A stretch of 64,000 nt of DNA from Arcticibacter sp045629565 (GTDB taxonomy: Bacteria; Bacteroidota; Bacteroidia; Sphingobacteriales; Sphingobacteriaceae). The position numbers and the translations under genes are program-made. Positions 8,208 to 17,238 of this stretch are shown here, piece by piece. The stretch's first letter is position 1; each line of letters begins with the position of its first letter. The notes under the pieces are model-generated. The model saw only the letters and a program-made list of their open reading frames with translations. It did no database searches and was not told the origin of the DNA. The stretch lies in the NCBI RefSeq assembly GCF_045629565.1, contig NZ_JAZQRL010000101.1, positions 62,001 to 126,000 of the forward strand. The letters run 5' to 3'.

Positions 8208-9218
8208 ATGGTTACTACACTATTGGTAATTGTCATCATTATGGCAATTGCTTTTGATTATATCAACGGTTTTCATGACGCGGCGAACTCCATCGCTACG
8301 GTTGTGTCAACAAAAGTTCTATCTCCTTTCCAGGCTGTTCTCTGGGCTGCAATCTTCAATTTTGCCGCATACTTCTATTTTGACGACCATAAGGTTGCTA
8401 ATACAGTAGCAAAGACTGTAGTTGAAAATTACATTACGATACACGTCATTCTTGCCGGATTAATTGCAGCGATTACCTGGAACCTGTTTACCTGGTATTA
8501 TGGTATTCCGTCCAGCTCTTCACATACACTAATAGGTGGATTTGCAGGAGCCGGAGTTACCTATGCCATGCTGAATGGTGCTTCGGCAGCCGACGCCCTT
8601 AACTTAGGATATGTCTTTAAAATTATATCCTTTATTGTGTTAGCGCCGGTTATAGGTATGATTATATCGATCATTATCACCCTCATTATCGTCAATCTGA
8701 GCCGATGGTCTAAGCCGGCAACTGCTGAAAAATGGTTTAAAGCGCTCCAGCTGTTATCATCTGCCGCATTGAGCTTTACTCACGGTGGTAACGACGCTCA
8801 GAAGGTTATGGGTATTATCTTCGTAGCTTTAGTTGCTAATAATGTAGTGAGTAGCAGTGATCCGATGCCTGAATGGATTCCTCTTGTATGTTACGGTGCT
8901 ATTTCTCTGGGAACCATGAGCGGCGGCTGGAGAATTGTAAAGACGATGGGTTCTAAGATCACTAAAGTGACACCACTGGAAGGCGTTGCCGCAGAGACAG
9001 CAGGCGCAATCACGCTGGGCTTTACGGAACACTTTGCTATTCCGGTTTCTACCACTCATACCATTACCGGATCAATCATAGGTGTTGGGGTAACCAAACG
9101 TATGTCGGCAGTGAGGTGGGGAGTTACCATCAATCTGATCTGGGCATGGGTACTCACAATACCTGTATCAGCCCTTCTGGCAAGCGGTATTTATCTTCTG
9201 TTTAATTTGTTCCTCTAA
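8208..9218 (+). CDS. PiT-family inorganic phosphate transporter
   Basis: This 336-residue integral membrane protein has about ten helices. It shows both signature repeats of the PiT family: FDYINGFHDAANSIATVVST near the N-terminus and LSFTHGGNDAQKVMG in the second half. The PSSSSHTLIGG and PVSTTHTITGSI motifs are also typical. It should import phosphate driven by H+ or Na+. It is coupled to the DUF47 gene. Its stop codon overlaps the end of the convergent M1 peptidase gene by four bases. Confidence 0.95.
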   Translation: MVTTLLVIVIIMAIAFDYINGFHDAANSIATVVSTKVLSPFQAVLWAAIFNFAAYFYFDDHKVANTVAKTVVENYITIHVILAGLIAAITWNLFTWYYGIPSSSSHTLIGGFAGAGVTYAMLNGASAADALNLGYVFKIISFIVLAPVIGMIISIIITLIIVNLSRWSKPATAEKWFKALQLLSSAALSFTHGGNDAQKVMGIIFVALVANNVVSSSDPMPEWIPLVCYGAISLGTMSGGWRIVKTMGSKITKVTPLEGVAAETAGAITLGFTEHFAIPVSTTHTITGSIIGVGVTKRMSAVRWGVTINLIWAWVLTIPVSALLASGIYLLFNLFL

Positions 9219-11068
9219 TTTTCAAGGAGATCATCTATAGTATTATACGAGACCGAATGATAGTTCGGTCTCGCTTGTTTATAGACCTTTTTTGCCCATC
9301 GTTTTCCTTCGTCCGTCCCGGCCATTTCCGTGTATAGCGGGATGATGAACTTGCGTCGTCCTACCCGGATCAAAAATTCTTCAATTGCAGGATTGGCCAC
9401 CTGATACTGATTTCGAATGGCATGCAAGAACCAGGCAGCGTTCAGCTCGGCATTGCCCGACTGCGTAAAACCAAATTCTTGATCTATCTTCGTCATATCC
9501 GAGACACTCAGACTTTGCGGCAGGCGCTTAATAAGATAAAGCTGTTCGTTGGCAGATTTAAGGTGACTTTTTAGTCCTTCAGATCTTACTTCTTTCTTCC
9601 AGGCAATTACAACAGAATCAATAAGGCTAAACTGGTTCGAAACAGCAACCGGCATCCCGGCAGGTATACCAGGTTTGTAAATCCATTCCTCTACACTGAT
9701 TTTTGCACGCAGAGCCTCGTCACCGTTTAACAAATGCTGGTCGAGGTATGTGACAAACTGTTCTGTTGTGAGCGATTGAAAAGCGTGCTTAGCAAAATAT
9801 TCTTTGAGGAAAGCATCCATCCTTTCCCGGCCGACAGCATCTTCTAAAGCTCTCAAAAAGAAATATCCCTTTTCGTAGGCGATATCCGTCATCCCTTCAT
9901 CAGGGTCGCGACCGGCCAGTTCGAGATGCAGACGGGTGTCTTCGTGTGAGTGGCCCAAGTCAGCCATTGTCTCTTTTAGAGCCTCGTGGCCAAGCACTTC
10001 CTGCATTTTTGATTCCTCCTCGCCGTACACATCTTCGACGATTCGTCTCTCAAAATATACCGTAAAACCTTCGTTTAACCAGAAGTCGTCCCATGTGGCA
10101 TTCGTCACCAGATTACCGCTCCAACTGTGTGCGAGTTCGTGTGCGATTAAACTTACCAGAGAACGGTCCCCCGCGATAACTGTCGGTGTAACAAACGTCA
10201 GCATGGGGTTTTCCATTCCTCCGAAAGGAAAGCTTGGCGGCAACACTACCACATCATAGCGCCCCCATTGATAAGGGCCATAGAGTTTTTCGGCTGAATT
10301 GACCATTTTGCCCATATCGGCAAACTCCCATGCAGCTGCTTTCAGCGAAACAGGCTCAGCGTAGACACCGGTTCTGTCGTCGATAGCTTTAAATTCCAGG
10401 TCGCCAACTGCCAGCGCCATCAGATAAGAAGGAATCGCCTTCGGCTGTATGAATTGGTAAATGCCTGCCTCGTTCTTCTTGAGCGGATTTTCCGCACTCA
10501 TAATAGCCAACAAGTCTTTAGGTACTGACACAGTAGCGTTGTATGTAAACCGGATTCCCGGAGAATCCTGGCAGGGTAGCCAGGTACGGGCGAGAATCGC
10601 CTGAGACTGGGTGAAAAGAAAAGGATGTTTTTTTCCTGCGGTCTGCTGCGGATTGAGCCACTGTACAGCCGCGGCATCAGGAGATGTGGAATACCAAACG
10701 GTTACTCTGTCTGTGTCTTTATTGATTTTTATCTTCAATGCCTTTCCAAGAAGTTTATCTTCTGGGCCTAAAACATACTCTGCATTTTCGGTACTGTCTG
10801 ACAAGCTCACTCTCTCGATCTCCAGTCCCCTGGTGTCGAAAATGATGCTATCTGCCCCCGATAAGTTAGCGATCGTCCAGGATGCTTTGCCTGTTAGCAG
10901 TTTCTTATCAAAATCTACCTGTAAATTAAGATCAAGATGCTTCACCTGAACCTCTGAAGGTTTGGAAAAAGAATGGGGGTCATCACTGTACTGATTTACT
11001 TCTGCAAGACGTTTATTCTGACTACAAGATGTAAGTGCACAACAAAGTAATAGGAAAAAATACTTCAT
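9215..11068 (-). CDS. M1-family zinc aminopeptidase lipoprotein (LTA4 hydrolase-like)
   Basis: This 617-residue protein has a lipoprotein signal (LTSC at residues 12-15). The M1 core has the exopeptidase motif GGMEN and the zinc site HELAH (His310, His314) with Glu333 exactly 18 residues later (NEGF). The catalytic Tyr is in DIAYEKGYFF. The C-terminal helical repeat matches the leukotriene A4 hydrolase tail. It should cleave N-terminal residues from peptides in the periplasm or outer membrane. It is convergent with the phosphate transporter gene and 10 bp downstream of the anti-sigma gene, so it may share that transcript. Confidence 0.93.
   Translation of the reverse strand: MKYFFLLLCCALTSCSQNKRLAEVNQYSDDPHSFSKPSEVQVKHLDLNLQVDFDKKLLTGKASWTIANLSGADSIIFDTRGLEIERVSLSDSTENAEYVLGPEDKLLGKALKIKINKDTDRVTVWYSTSPDAAAVQWLNPQQTAGKKHPFLFTQSQAILARTWLPCQDSPGIRFTYNATVSVPKDLLAIMSAENPLKKNEAGIYQFIQPKAIPSYLMALAVGDLEFKAIDDRTGVYAEPVSLKAAAWEFADMGKMVNSAEKLYGPYQWGRYDVVVLPPSFPFGGMENPMLTFVTPTVIAGDRSLVSLIAHELAHSWSGNLVTNATWDDFWLNEGFTVYFERRIVEDVYGEEESKMQEVLGHEALKETMADLGHSHEDTRLHLELAGRDPDEGMTDIAYEKGYFFLRALEDAVGRERMDAFLKEYFAKHAFQSLTTEQFVTYLDQHLLNGDEALRAKISVEEWIYKPGIPAGMPVAVSNQFSLIDSVVIAWKKEVRSEGLKSHLKSANEQLYLIKRLPQSLSVSDMTKIDQEFGFTQSGNAELNAAWFLHAIRNQYQVANPAIEEFLIRVGRRKFIIPLYTEMAGTDEGKRWAKKVYKQARPNYHSVSYNTIDDLLEN
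9248..9273 (+). terminator. Inverted repeat inside the M1 gene, just past the phosphate transporter stop
   Basis: A perfect 10-bp inverted repeat, CGAGACCGAA and TTCGGTCTCG with a 6-base loop, lies 30 bp after the transporter stop codon. It is inside the last codons of the convergent peptidase gene. No noncoding space exists for a normal terminator, so this hairpin is the likely 3' end signal of the transporter transcript. No T-run follows directly. Confidence 0.5.
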
Positions 11069-11078
11069 AAGGGGGTTA

Positions 11079-12173
11079 TTACTTGAAATCTACCTGGATA
11101 TAGCCAACGTGCTTACGACCGGTTTCATCGGCTTTCCATAAAGGTCCTTCCTTCAGTAGACGGATCGCCTCAGCATTATAGTTCTCGTCGATGCCCTTTT
11201 CGATGCGGTAGGTATTTGGCCTCCCCAGGGAGTCTGTCGTAAATACGATCGTTACGGTACCTGTTCCCTCAGCAGGTGCTGGCAAGCGCTTATTTTTGCT
11301 AACATATGCCTGGTAATTTTCCCAGCCCTCTAAAGGCTGAACGGCACCTTGGACTACGACAGTTTGGGGATCAGTAGAGTTAGCTGCGGACGAAGCTCTT
11401 TCATGAACTCTACCGCTGTCATGGGTAGACAATACTCTAGTGCCTCTCATCGCTATAACCTGTCCACGGGCGTAGGCAGGTGGCGCGTTTTGACCCGGCT
11501 CAGCAGAAGCTATGCTTGCAGAGGCGGTAAGACTTCCAGTCGCTCTAGTTTTGTCGGGTAGAAAACCCTCTACCTTTTCAGAAGGTGTGTCTGAAATTGC
11601 CGGAGCGGGACGGGTTCCGGCAGCATAACGCTGGGTTTCTTTATTCTTTTTGTCAGTTCCTGATGTGACAATTTTCGGTTGGATTTTCGTCTCGTTTCCT
11701 GGTGGCCGAAGAGCAGTAAGCGCTTCTACCTCTTCAGTCACCTCCTTATTCTGGGAGTACTTTTCAGCATCCTGACTTTCCTCACCCAATTTGTCGTTGG
11801 GTGTAAGCGTAACCTCGACATCTTTAGCGTTATCCGCCAGGCGGGATTCTGTATTTGTTCCTTTCATCCAGAAAAGAATGCTGGCAGATATAAAAAGAAG
11901 ACTTGCAGCAGCAGCCACACTGATCCGTTGCCATGTAAAAAAGAACATATTCTTTTTTACGGCGTTATCTGCTATCCGTGCTTCGAGCTGACGCTGGAGG
12001 AGACTCAAATGTGGTTGTACCGAGCCTTCGAATGCCGAATAGCCTTCCAGCGCCTCGGCGAGGAATGGATCTTCAAGAGCTTCCTTTTCAAGCTCATGCA
12101 TCCGTTCCGGATCCAGGCTACCATCCAGGTATTGCTGTATAAGATTGTACTTTTGTTTATTCGCTTCTGTCAT
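11079..12173 (-). CDS. Anti-sigma-like membrane protein with C-terminal TonB_C-like domain
   Basis: This 364-residue protein begins with a cytoplasmic helical region (YLDGSLDPERMHELEKEALEDPFLAEALEGY). Bacteroidota anti-sigma proteins carry such a region. A single membrane helix covers about 85-104 (ISVAAAASLLFISASILFWM). A long low-complexity Pro/Ser/Thr region follows (about 115-265). The end (about 275-364) resembles the TonB C-terminal fold: GTVTIVFTTDSLGRPNTYRIEKG, then YNAEAIRLLKEGPLW. The start overlaps the sigma gene by 17 bases, supporting a sigma/anti-sigma pair. The TonB_C-like end would sit in the periplasm and could sense or bind an outer-membrane partner; this is inference. Confidence 0.78.
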   Translation of the reverse strand: MTEANKQKYNLIQQYLDGSLDPERMHELEKEALEDPFLAEALEGYSAFEGSVQPHLSLLQRQLEARIADNAVKKNMFFFTWQRISVAAAASLLFISASILFWMKGTNTESRLADNAKDVEVTLTPNDKLGEESQDAEKYSQNKEVTEEVEALTALRPPGNETKIQPKIVTSGTDKKNKETQRYAAGTRPAPAISDTPSEKVEGFLPDKTRATGSLTASASIASAEPGQNAPPAYARGQVIAMRGTRVLSTHDSGRVHERASSAANSTDPQTVVVQGAVQPLEGWENYQAYVSKNKRLPAPAEGTGTVTIVFTTDSLGRPNTYRIEKGIDENYNAEAIRLLKEGPLWKADETGRKHVGYIQVDFK

Positions 12174-12738
12174 TCCTCTCCATACAAATTTTTAAATTCC
12201 GCTTGCCGTTCTGGATATAGCTTTTGACCTTGTTCATGTCGAAGCCAGTTATATCCGCAACTTCCTTATAGCACTTCTGCTGAAGGTAGAACAGGTCTAT
12301 TGCCCGACGCTGTTCGGTGGGGAGTGTCTCCATGCACTTCTCCATTGCGCTAAGCTGACTTTCGTTTGTACTGTCTATATCAAGATGCACAACTTCAGGT
12401 CTTTCCATATTCTCCATTTCAAGAGAGACGAATACATGCCTGGAGCTTGCTCTAAGCGCCATGAGACAGTAGTTACGGGCAAGTGTATACAACCAGCTCT
12501 TGAAATTGCTTACCTCATGCTGCCTGAGCTTAGCGATCAGCTGTTCGAAGATCTGCATTACTGCATCCTTACTGAGTTCTTCGTCCTTGAAATACTTGAG
12601 ACATAGACCATATACAAGCGGCATGTATCCGCTGTAAAGCCTGCCCAACACTTCCAGGTCGCCCGTACGCCGATACTCCAGAAGCAGGTCTGCTTCAGAA
12701 ACGTTCAAGTAACCAGATTTATTCTTAATGAACTTCAA
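12157..12738 (-). CDS. ECF RNA polymerase sigma factor
   Basis: This 193-residue protein has the sigma-70 region 2 (LGRLYSGYMPLVYGLCLKYF to FKSWLYTLARNYCL) and region 4 (METLPTEQRRAIDLFYLQQKCYKEVADITGF). It has no region 3, as expected for the ECF class. The only plausible start is TTG at 12738-12736; no in-frame ATG occurs before region 2. It is cotranscribed with the anti-sigma-like gene through a 17-base overlap. It faces the vWA gene across 85 bp, which may be a target. Confidence 0.9.
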   Translation of the reverse strand: MKFIKNKSGYLNVSEADLLLEYRRTGDLEVLGRLYSGYMPLVYGLCLKYFKDEELSKDAVMQIFEQLIAKLRQHEVSNFKSWLYTLARNYCLMALRASSRHVFVSLEMENMERPEVVHLDIDSTNESQLSAMEKCMETLPTEQRRAIDLFYLQQKCYKEVADITGFDMNKVKSYIQNGKRNLKICMERNDRSE

Positions 12739-12823
12739 TCGTAAATTCTTTGATCAAGTATAAAAATTTTTTATCGATATATGGAAAGACGCAGCCCTTT
12801 TCATCCTGACTTAAACATTTGGC

Positions 12824-14659
12824 ATGAAAAAGATTATCATCATCGTCCCTTTGCTGATTCTGGCGGTCCTCATGGGATCCGGTAGCAGACAACCTGAGAT
12901 GCTCAGGGGAACAGTAGTCTGTGCGAGCCAGCTAAAACCATTAAAGGGCGTACTGATATCGGTGAAGAGCGAAGGTGAGGCTTCTGTTACTGACAAGGAC
13001 GGGCACTATGCTATTCGCAGACCATCGCCAGGGGCCACAATAGAGTTTAGGCTTGGCGGATACCGGACGCAGCTGGTAAAGTATGAAGGTCAGCAGAGCC
13101 TGGACATTGAGCTTAACAAAGGTTTCGAAAGATTTGAAGCAAACGGCGCAGGTTATCTGCAGAAGAGCGCAAATGTGCTTCATGCACCTATGGGAAACGT
13201 TATGAGGCACCGACCATTACCGAGTGAATCATACGCGTCCTTTGCGGAGAACAGATTTGTTAGTCCGCAGTTAAATCCTCTTTCTACGTTTGGAATTGAT
13301 GTAGACGCTGCCTCTTACAGTAATGTACGGCGCTTTATTAATCAGGGACAATTACCGCCTTCGGCCGCTGTGAGAATTGAAGAAATGATCAACTATTTCG
13401 AGTATGATTATCCGGCTCCCGAAAACGATGAACCTCTTTCAATCAGCACTGAGTTAAGCACCGCTCCATGGAACGCTGAGCACAAGCTGTTGAGGATTGG
13501 ACTTCAGGCGAAAAAAATGGACATTTTCAAGATACCTCCATCGAATCTGGTTCTTCTTGTTGATGTATCCGGATCGATGAATGCATATAACAAACTGCCT
13601 TTAGTCAAGTCGTCTTTGAAGATGCTGGTCAATCAGCTCAGGCCATCAGATAATGTGTCGATAGTTAGCTATGCCGGCTCGGCAGACATCGCTCTTGAAC
13701 CCACATCTGGAAAGAACAAGCGAATAATCCTGGATGCGATCAATCGGTTGCAGGCGGGCGGATCAACGGCTGGCGGTGCGGGGATCAAGCTGGCATATGA
13801 CCTTGCGGCTTCCCGCTTCATCAAAAAAGGCAACAACAGAGTGATTATGGCTACGGACGGCGATTTCAATACGGGACAATCCAGCGATATGGATATGCAA
13901 AAATTGATTGAGGAGAAAAGGAAGACCGGCATCTTCTTATCCGTACTTGGTTTCGGGATGGGCAACTACAAGGATAGCAAAATGGAGCTTCTGGCTGATA
14001 AAGGCAATGGCAATTACGCTTACATCGACAATATCAGCGAAGGACGAAAAGTGCTTGTAACAGAATTCGGAGGAACGCTCTTCACCCTGGCAAAAGATGT
14101 GAAGCTGCAACTGGAATTTAATCCCTCAAGAGTTCAGGCTTACCGGCTTATCGGATATGAAAACCGCTCACTAAACGCTGAAGACTTTAACAATGACCTT
14201 AAAGATGCCGGAGATGTTGGTGCAGGACACTCGGTTACTGCATTATATGAGATAATTCCTCATGGAGTGAAGAGTCGCTTTGTTGGTTCGGTAGATGAAC
14301 TTAAATACCAAAGAGACATACCTGCAGGATCAGATCATGCTGATGAGCTGGTAAGTGTGAGTCTGAGATACAAGGCACCAAACAGCAACACGAGCCGGCT
14401 GCTTAAAAAAACAGTGGGCAATGAGGGCGTACCTCTCCATAACAGCAGCAATGACTTCAGGTTCTCAGCAGCTGTTGCGGGTTATGGCATGCTGCTTAAA
14501 AAATCGGAGTTTGTGGAGCGATATACTTTTGAGATGGTAGCCGATCTGGCGAACAAGGCAATGAGCAAAGATGACGATGGTTTTAAATCTGAATTCGTAC
14601 GTTTGGTGCGGGCATCTTCTCTGCTGGCAGAGGAGTTGCTTACACTAACGGAAAATTAA
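12824..14659 (+). CDS. von Willebrand factor A domain protein, YfbK-like, with carboxypeptidase-regulatory domain
   Basis: This 611-residue protein has an N-terminal signal segment. A CarboxypepD_reg-like beta sandwich follows (about 28-100; LRGTVVCASQLKPLKGVLISV, DGHYAI). Next come the vWF_A N-terminal region (FSTFGIDVDAASYSNVRRF-like, about 150-200) and the vWA domain with a complete MIDAS (DVSGSMNAY, about 248-256, plus ATDGDFNTG). The tail matches the DUF3520 domain of YfbK. MIDAS proteins bind ligands through a metal ion. It stands divergent to the sigma/anti-sigma pair and is probably regulated by it. Confidence 0.88.
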   Translation: MKKIIIIVPLLILAVLMGSGSRQPEMLRGTVVCASQLKPLKGVLISVKSEGEASVTDKDGHYAIRRPSPGATIEFRLGGYRTQLVKYEGQQSLDIELNKGFERFEANGAGYLQKSANVLHAPMGNVMRHRPLPSESYASFAENRFVSPQLNPLSTFGIDVDAASYSNVRRFINQGQLPPSAAVRIEEMINYFEYDYPAPENDEPLSISTELSTAPWNAEHKLLRIGLQAKKMDIFKIPPSNLVLLVDVSGSMNAYNKLPLVKSSLKMLVNQLRPSDNVSIVSYAGSADIALEPTSGKNKRIILDAINRLQAGGSTAGGAGIKLAYDLAASRFIKKGNNRVIMATDGDFNTGQSSDMDMQKLIEEKRKTGIFLSVLGFGMGNYKDSKMELLADKGNGNYAYIDNISEGRKVLVTEFGGTLFTLAKDVKLQLEFNPSRVQAYRLIGYENRSLNAEDFNNDLKDAGDVGAGHSVTALYEIIPHGVKSRFVGSVDELKYQRDIPAGSDHADELVSVSLRYKAPNSNTSRLLKKTVGNEGVPLHNSSNDFRFSAAVAGYGMLLKKSEFVERYTFEMVADLANKAMSKDDDGFKSEFVRLVRASSLLAEELLTLTEN

Positions 14660-14662
14660 TAC

Positions 14663-15388
14663 ATGAAAAGACCCTTATTCGTACTCCTCTTAAGCTCAGC
14701 TGTAGTACTAAGCAGCTGCGAAACATTGAACCAAACAGCGCAAGTGCTTAGCCAATCTATGGGTAATCCTACATCATCAGAGATCGCCTCCGGAATTAAG
14801 GAAGCGCTTCAGTTAGGAACCAGCGCCAGTGCCGAAAGACTGAATGCTCAAAATGGCTTTCTAGGCAACGCAGCTGTTAAACTACTGTTTCCGCCCGAGG
14901 CACAAAAGGTAGAGAAGGCACTCAGGTCACTGGGTCTCAATCAACTATGCGACAATGTAATTACCAGCCTTAACCGTGCGGCAGAAGACGCTGTGATAGA
15001 AGCTAAGCCCATATTTATCTCGGCTATCAAACAGATGACCATCAGCGATGCGAGCTCCATTCTTTTGGGCAAGCAGAGCGATGCTGCTACACAGTATTTT
15101 CAGCGGGTCACCAATGATCAGTTAAGTGCAAAGTTTAAGCCGATTATTCAGAGCAGCCTGGCTAAAGTAGGTGCTACGCGGAACTGGACTGAGGTGGTTT
15201 CCCGGTATAACCAGATTCCGCTGGTGACAGACATCAATCCAGACCTTACCGGTTACGTTACACAAAAGGCGATCGACGGTCTTTTTATGGAAATTGCAAA
15301 AGAAGAATTAAAAATCAGACAAAACGTATCTTCAAGAAACAGCATATTGCTGCAGAAGGTATTCGGTTATGCCGACAGGCAGAAATAA
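14663..15388 (+). CDS. DUF4197 lipoprotein
   Basis: This 241-residue protein has a lipobox (VLSSC, Cys19). The body is mostly helical and matches the DUF4197 family (GIKEALQLGTSASAERLN, NAAVKLLFPPEAQKVEKALR, NRAAEDAVIEAKPIF). The function of the family is unknown. It starts 3 bp after the vWA stop, so the two are almost certainly translated from one message. Location: periplasmic face of a membrane. Confidence 0.88.
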   Translation: MKRPLFVLLLSSAVVLSSCETLNQTAQVLSQSMGNPTSSEIASGIKEALQLGTSASAERLNAQNGFLGNAAVKLLFPPEAQKVEKALRSLGLNQLCDNVITSLNRAAEDAVIEAKPIFISAIKQMTISDASSILLGKQSDAATQYFQRVTNDQLSAKFKPIIQSSLAKVGATRNWTEVVSRYNQIPLVTDINPDLTGYVTQKAIDGLFMEIAKEELKIRQNVSSRNSILLQKVFGYADRQK

Positions 15389-15397
15389 CCGAACGGA

Positions 15398-15428
15398 TGG
15401 GTTGCTACTTGTTAAAGCCGGCAACCCA
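15398..15428 (+). terminator. Inverted repeat between convergent genes, within the DUF885 coding end
   Basis: An 8-bp perfect inverted repeat TGGGTTGC and GCAACCCA with a 15-base loop starts 10 bp after the DUF4197 stop. It spans the stop codon of the convergent DUF885 gene. It could end transcripts from either side. It has no T-run, hence moderate confidence. Confidence 0.45.
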
Positions 15429-17189
15429 CCTGTTCATTTTACTTTCGAGAAGTGAAAGAGGGAGCACTCCGTCCCGGAGGAGCTCGTCATGAAATTCGGA
15501 TATTCTGAAATCACCTTTGAGCTCCTGCTCACACATCTGGCGCAACTCACGAATCTTCATCTGTCCGACCTTGTAAGACACTGCCTGACCAGGTATGGCC
15601 ATGTACCTTTCAATTTCGGCAGTAGCGGCATCTTTACCGATCGCCTCATTCTTCATCATGTAAGCGATCGCTTCTTCCCTCGACATACCTTTTAGATGGA
15701 TTGCGACATCAACCACCAGGCGAATTGCGCGATGCATTTCATCACCCAATGCTCCCATGTATTGATAGGGGTCTGTATATAAACCAAGCTCCTTGCCTAA
15801 CGATTCAGCGTATAAAGCCCAGCCTTCTCCAAACGCTCCATACCAGGCAAAGCGGCGGAATGCCGGTAAGCTAAGGTTTTCCTGCTGCAGGGATATCTGG
15901 TAGTGGTGGCCCGGAATGGCTTCATGGAGGAAGAGTGACTCCATGCCTGAAGTGATATTGAAAGATGAAGGGTCTGGAACCGGCACGTAGAATACGCCGG
16001 CGCGACTACCGTCTGCAGAGCCAGGAATATACTCTGCACTTGCAGATGCCTCTCTAAACGCTTCCGTCTGACGTATCTCAAATGGCGCGGCAGGCTTAGT
16101 GCCGAATAACTGATTTACATTAGGCTTGACCTTTTCATATATTCCGCGGAAGGCATTAATTACATCTTTGCTCGACTTAAAAGGCGTGAATCTTGGCGAA
16201 GTCTTCATAAATTCGAAGAAAGCCGGCAAGTCACCGCTAAAACCTACTTCATCCTTAACACGTTCCATTTCGGTACGTATACGCTCAACCTCCTTTAACC
16301 CGGTCTGGTAGATTTCTTCCGGAGTGATTTCAGTAGTTGTATAATACTTTATCAGGTAATTATACATGTCCTTGCCACCAGGAACGGCGGAAATACCGGA
16401 TGTGGTTCTGGCCTTGGGCAGGTATTCCTTTTCAAGAAAGACAGCTAGTTTCCTATATGAGGGGATGATATCATTCGTTATGGCATCGATATATTTCTGA
16501 GTAAGTTCAGCCTTCTGCTGCTCGGTAAAAGAGGAAGGAAACTTATTTACCGGTCCGTAAAACAGACTTTTGGAGGGCTCATCAACAAGCATAGACTGCA
16601 TCTGAGGTATCGTCTTTTTAACGAGGCTGGCCGGCAGCACAACACCTTTCCTTAAGCCTGTCTCGAAATTGTCAATTGCTGAATTTGTCCAGACAGTAAA
16701 TGCTTTGATTCTGGATAGCCAGTTATCATAATCTTCAATAGTGTTAAACGGTTGAAAGCTGTCTCCGGAGCCAAGTTGAGCGATCACCAGAGGCATCCCC
16801 GTAAATTGCTGGAATGGAAGCATCCAGGTGTTATACTGCAATCCTTCAAGCTGAGTATGCAACTCATAGGCAAGTACATCATAACTTAGTTTATCATTTG
16901 CGGTCAGCGAATCGCGGTTAAATTTAGTCAGGGAATCTAAGGTAGCTGAATAGAAGCTCTTAAGCGAATCCCTAAAACCGGCAGTCTGGTCATTGGGCAG
17001 CAAGTGATTATACCGGTTATCACCTTGTTGCATGGCCTCCAGAGGGAAGAATCGGGATCGCTGCTCCCAGTAATTGCTAAACAACCGGGATACGTTATTC
17101 AGAGATGACGAGTTGGTACCCGCAGGCTTATTAACACATGAGCAGCAAAGACAAGTAACCAATACGACGGCCAGAAAGTTGAATTTCAT
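15405..17189 (-). CDS. DUF885 family lipoprotein, putative metallopeptidase
   Basis: This 594-residue protein has a lipobox (LCCSC, Cys18 or near it). The DUF885 core has the zinc-like motif HEAIPGHHYQ in the second half and the supporting region WALYAESLGKELGLY. The family is widespread and related to carboxypeptidase-like gluzincins. Length is normal. Likely role: a periplasmic or outer-membrane peptidase of unknown specificity. Monocistronic or leading into the YihY gene; gap upstream to the next minus gene is 49 bp. Confidence 0.88.
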   Translation of the reverse strand: MKFNFLAVVLVTCLCCSCVNKPAGTNSSSLNNVSRLFSNYWEQRSRFFPLEAMQQGDNRYNHLLPNDQTAGFRDSLKSFYSATLDSLTKFNRDSLTANDKLSYDVLAYELHTQLEGLQYNTWMLPFQQFTGMPLVIAQLGSGDSFQPFNTIEDYDNWLSRIKAFTVWTNSAIDNFETGLRKGVVLPASLVKKTIPQMQSMLVDEPSKSLFYGPVNKFPSSFTEQQKAELTQKYIDAITNDIIPSYRKLAVFLEKEYLPKARTTSGISAVPGGKDMYNYLIKYYTTTEITPEEIYQTGLKEVERIRTEMERVKDEVGFSGDLPAFFEFMKTSPRFTPFKSSKDVINAFRGIYEKVKPNVNQLFGTKPAAPFEIRQTEAFREASASAEYIPGSADGSRAGVFYVPVPDPSSFNITSGMESLFLHEAIPGHHYQISLQQENLSLPAFRRFAWYGAFGEGWALYAESLGKELGLYTDPYQYMGALGDEMHRAIRLVVDVAIHLKGMSREEAIAYMMKNEAIGKDAATAEIERYMAIPGQAVSYKVGQMKIRELRQMCEQELKGDFRISEFHDELLRDGVLPLSLLESKMNRWVAGFNK

Positions 17190-17238
17190 AAAAATAATAA
17201 TACGTATTTAAATCCGCGTTTTCAATCGTAATTATTCT

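Noticed and set aside
11679..12227. 182-codon plus-strand open frame across the anti-sigma and sigma genes
   Set aside because: It lies antisense to the well-supported pair, has no domain, and its length follows from the opposite reading frame.
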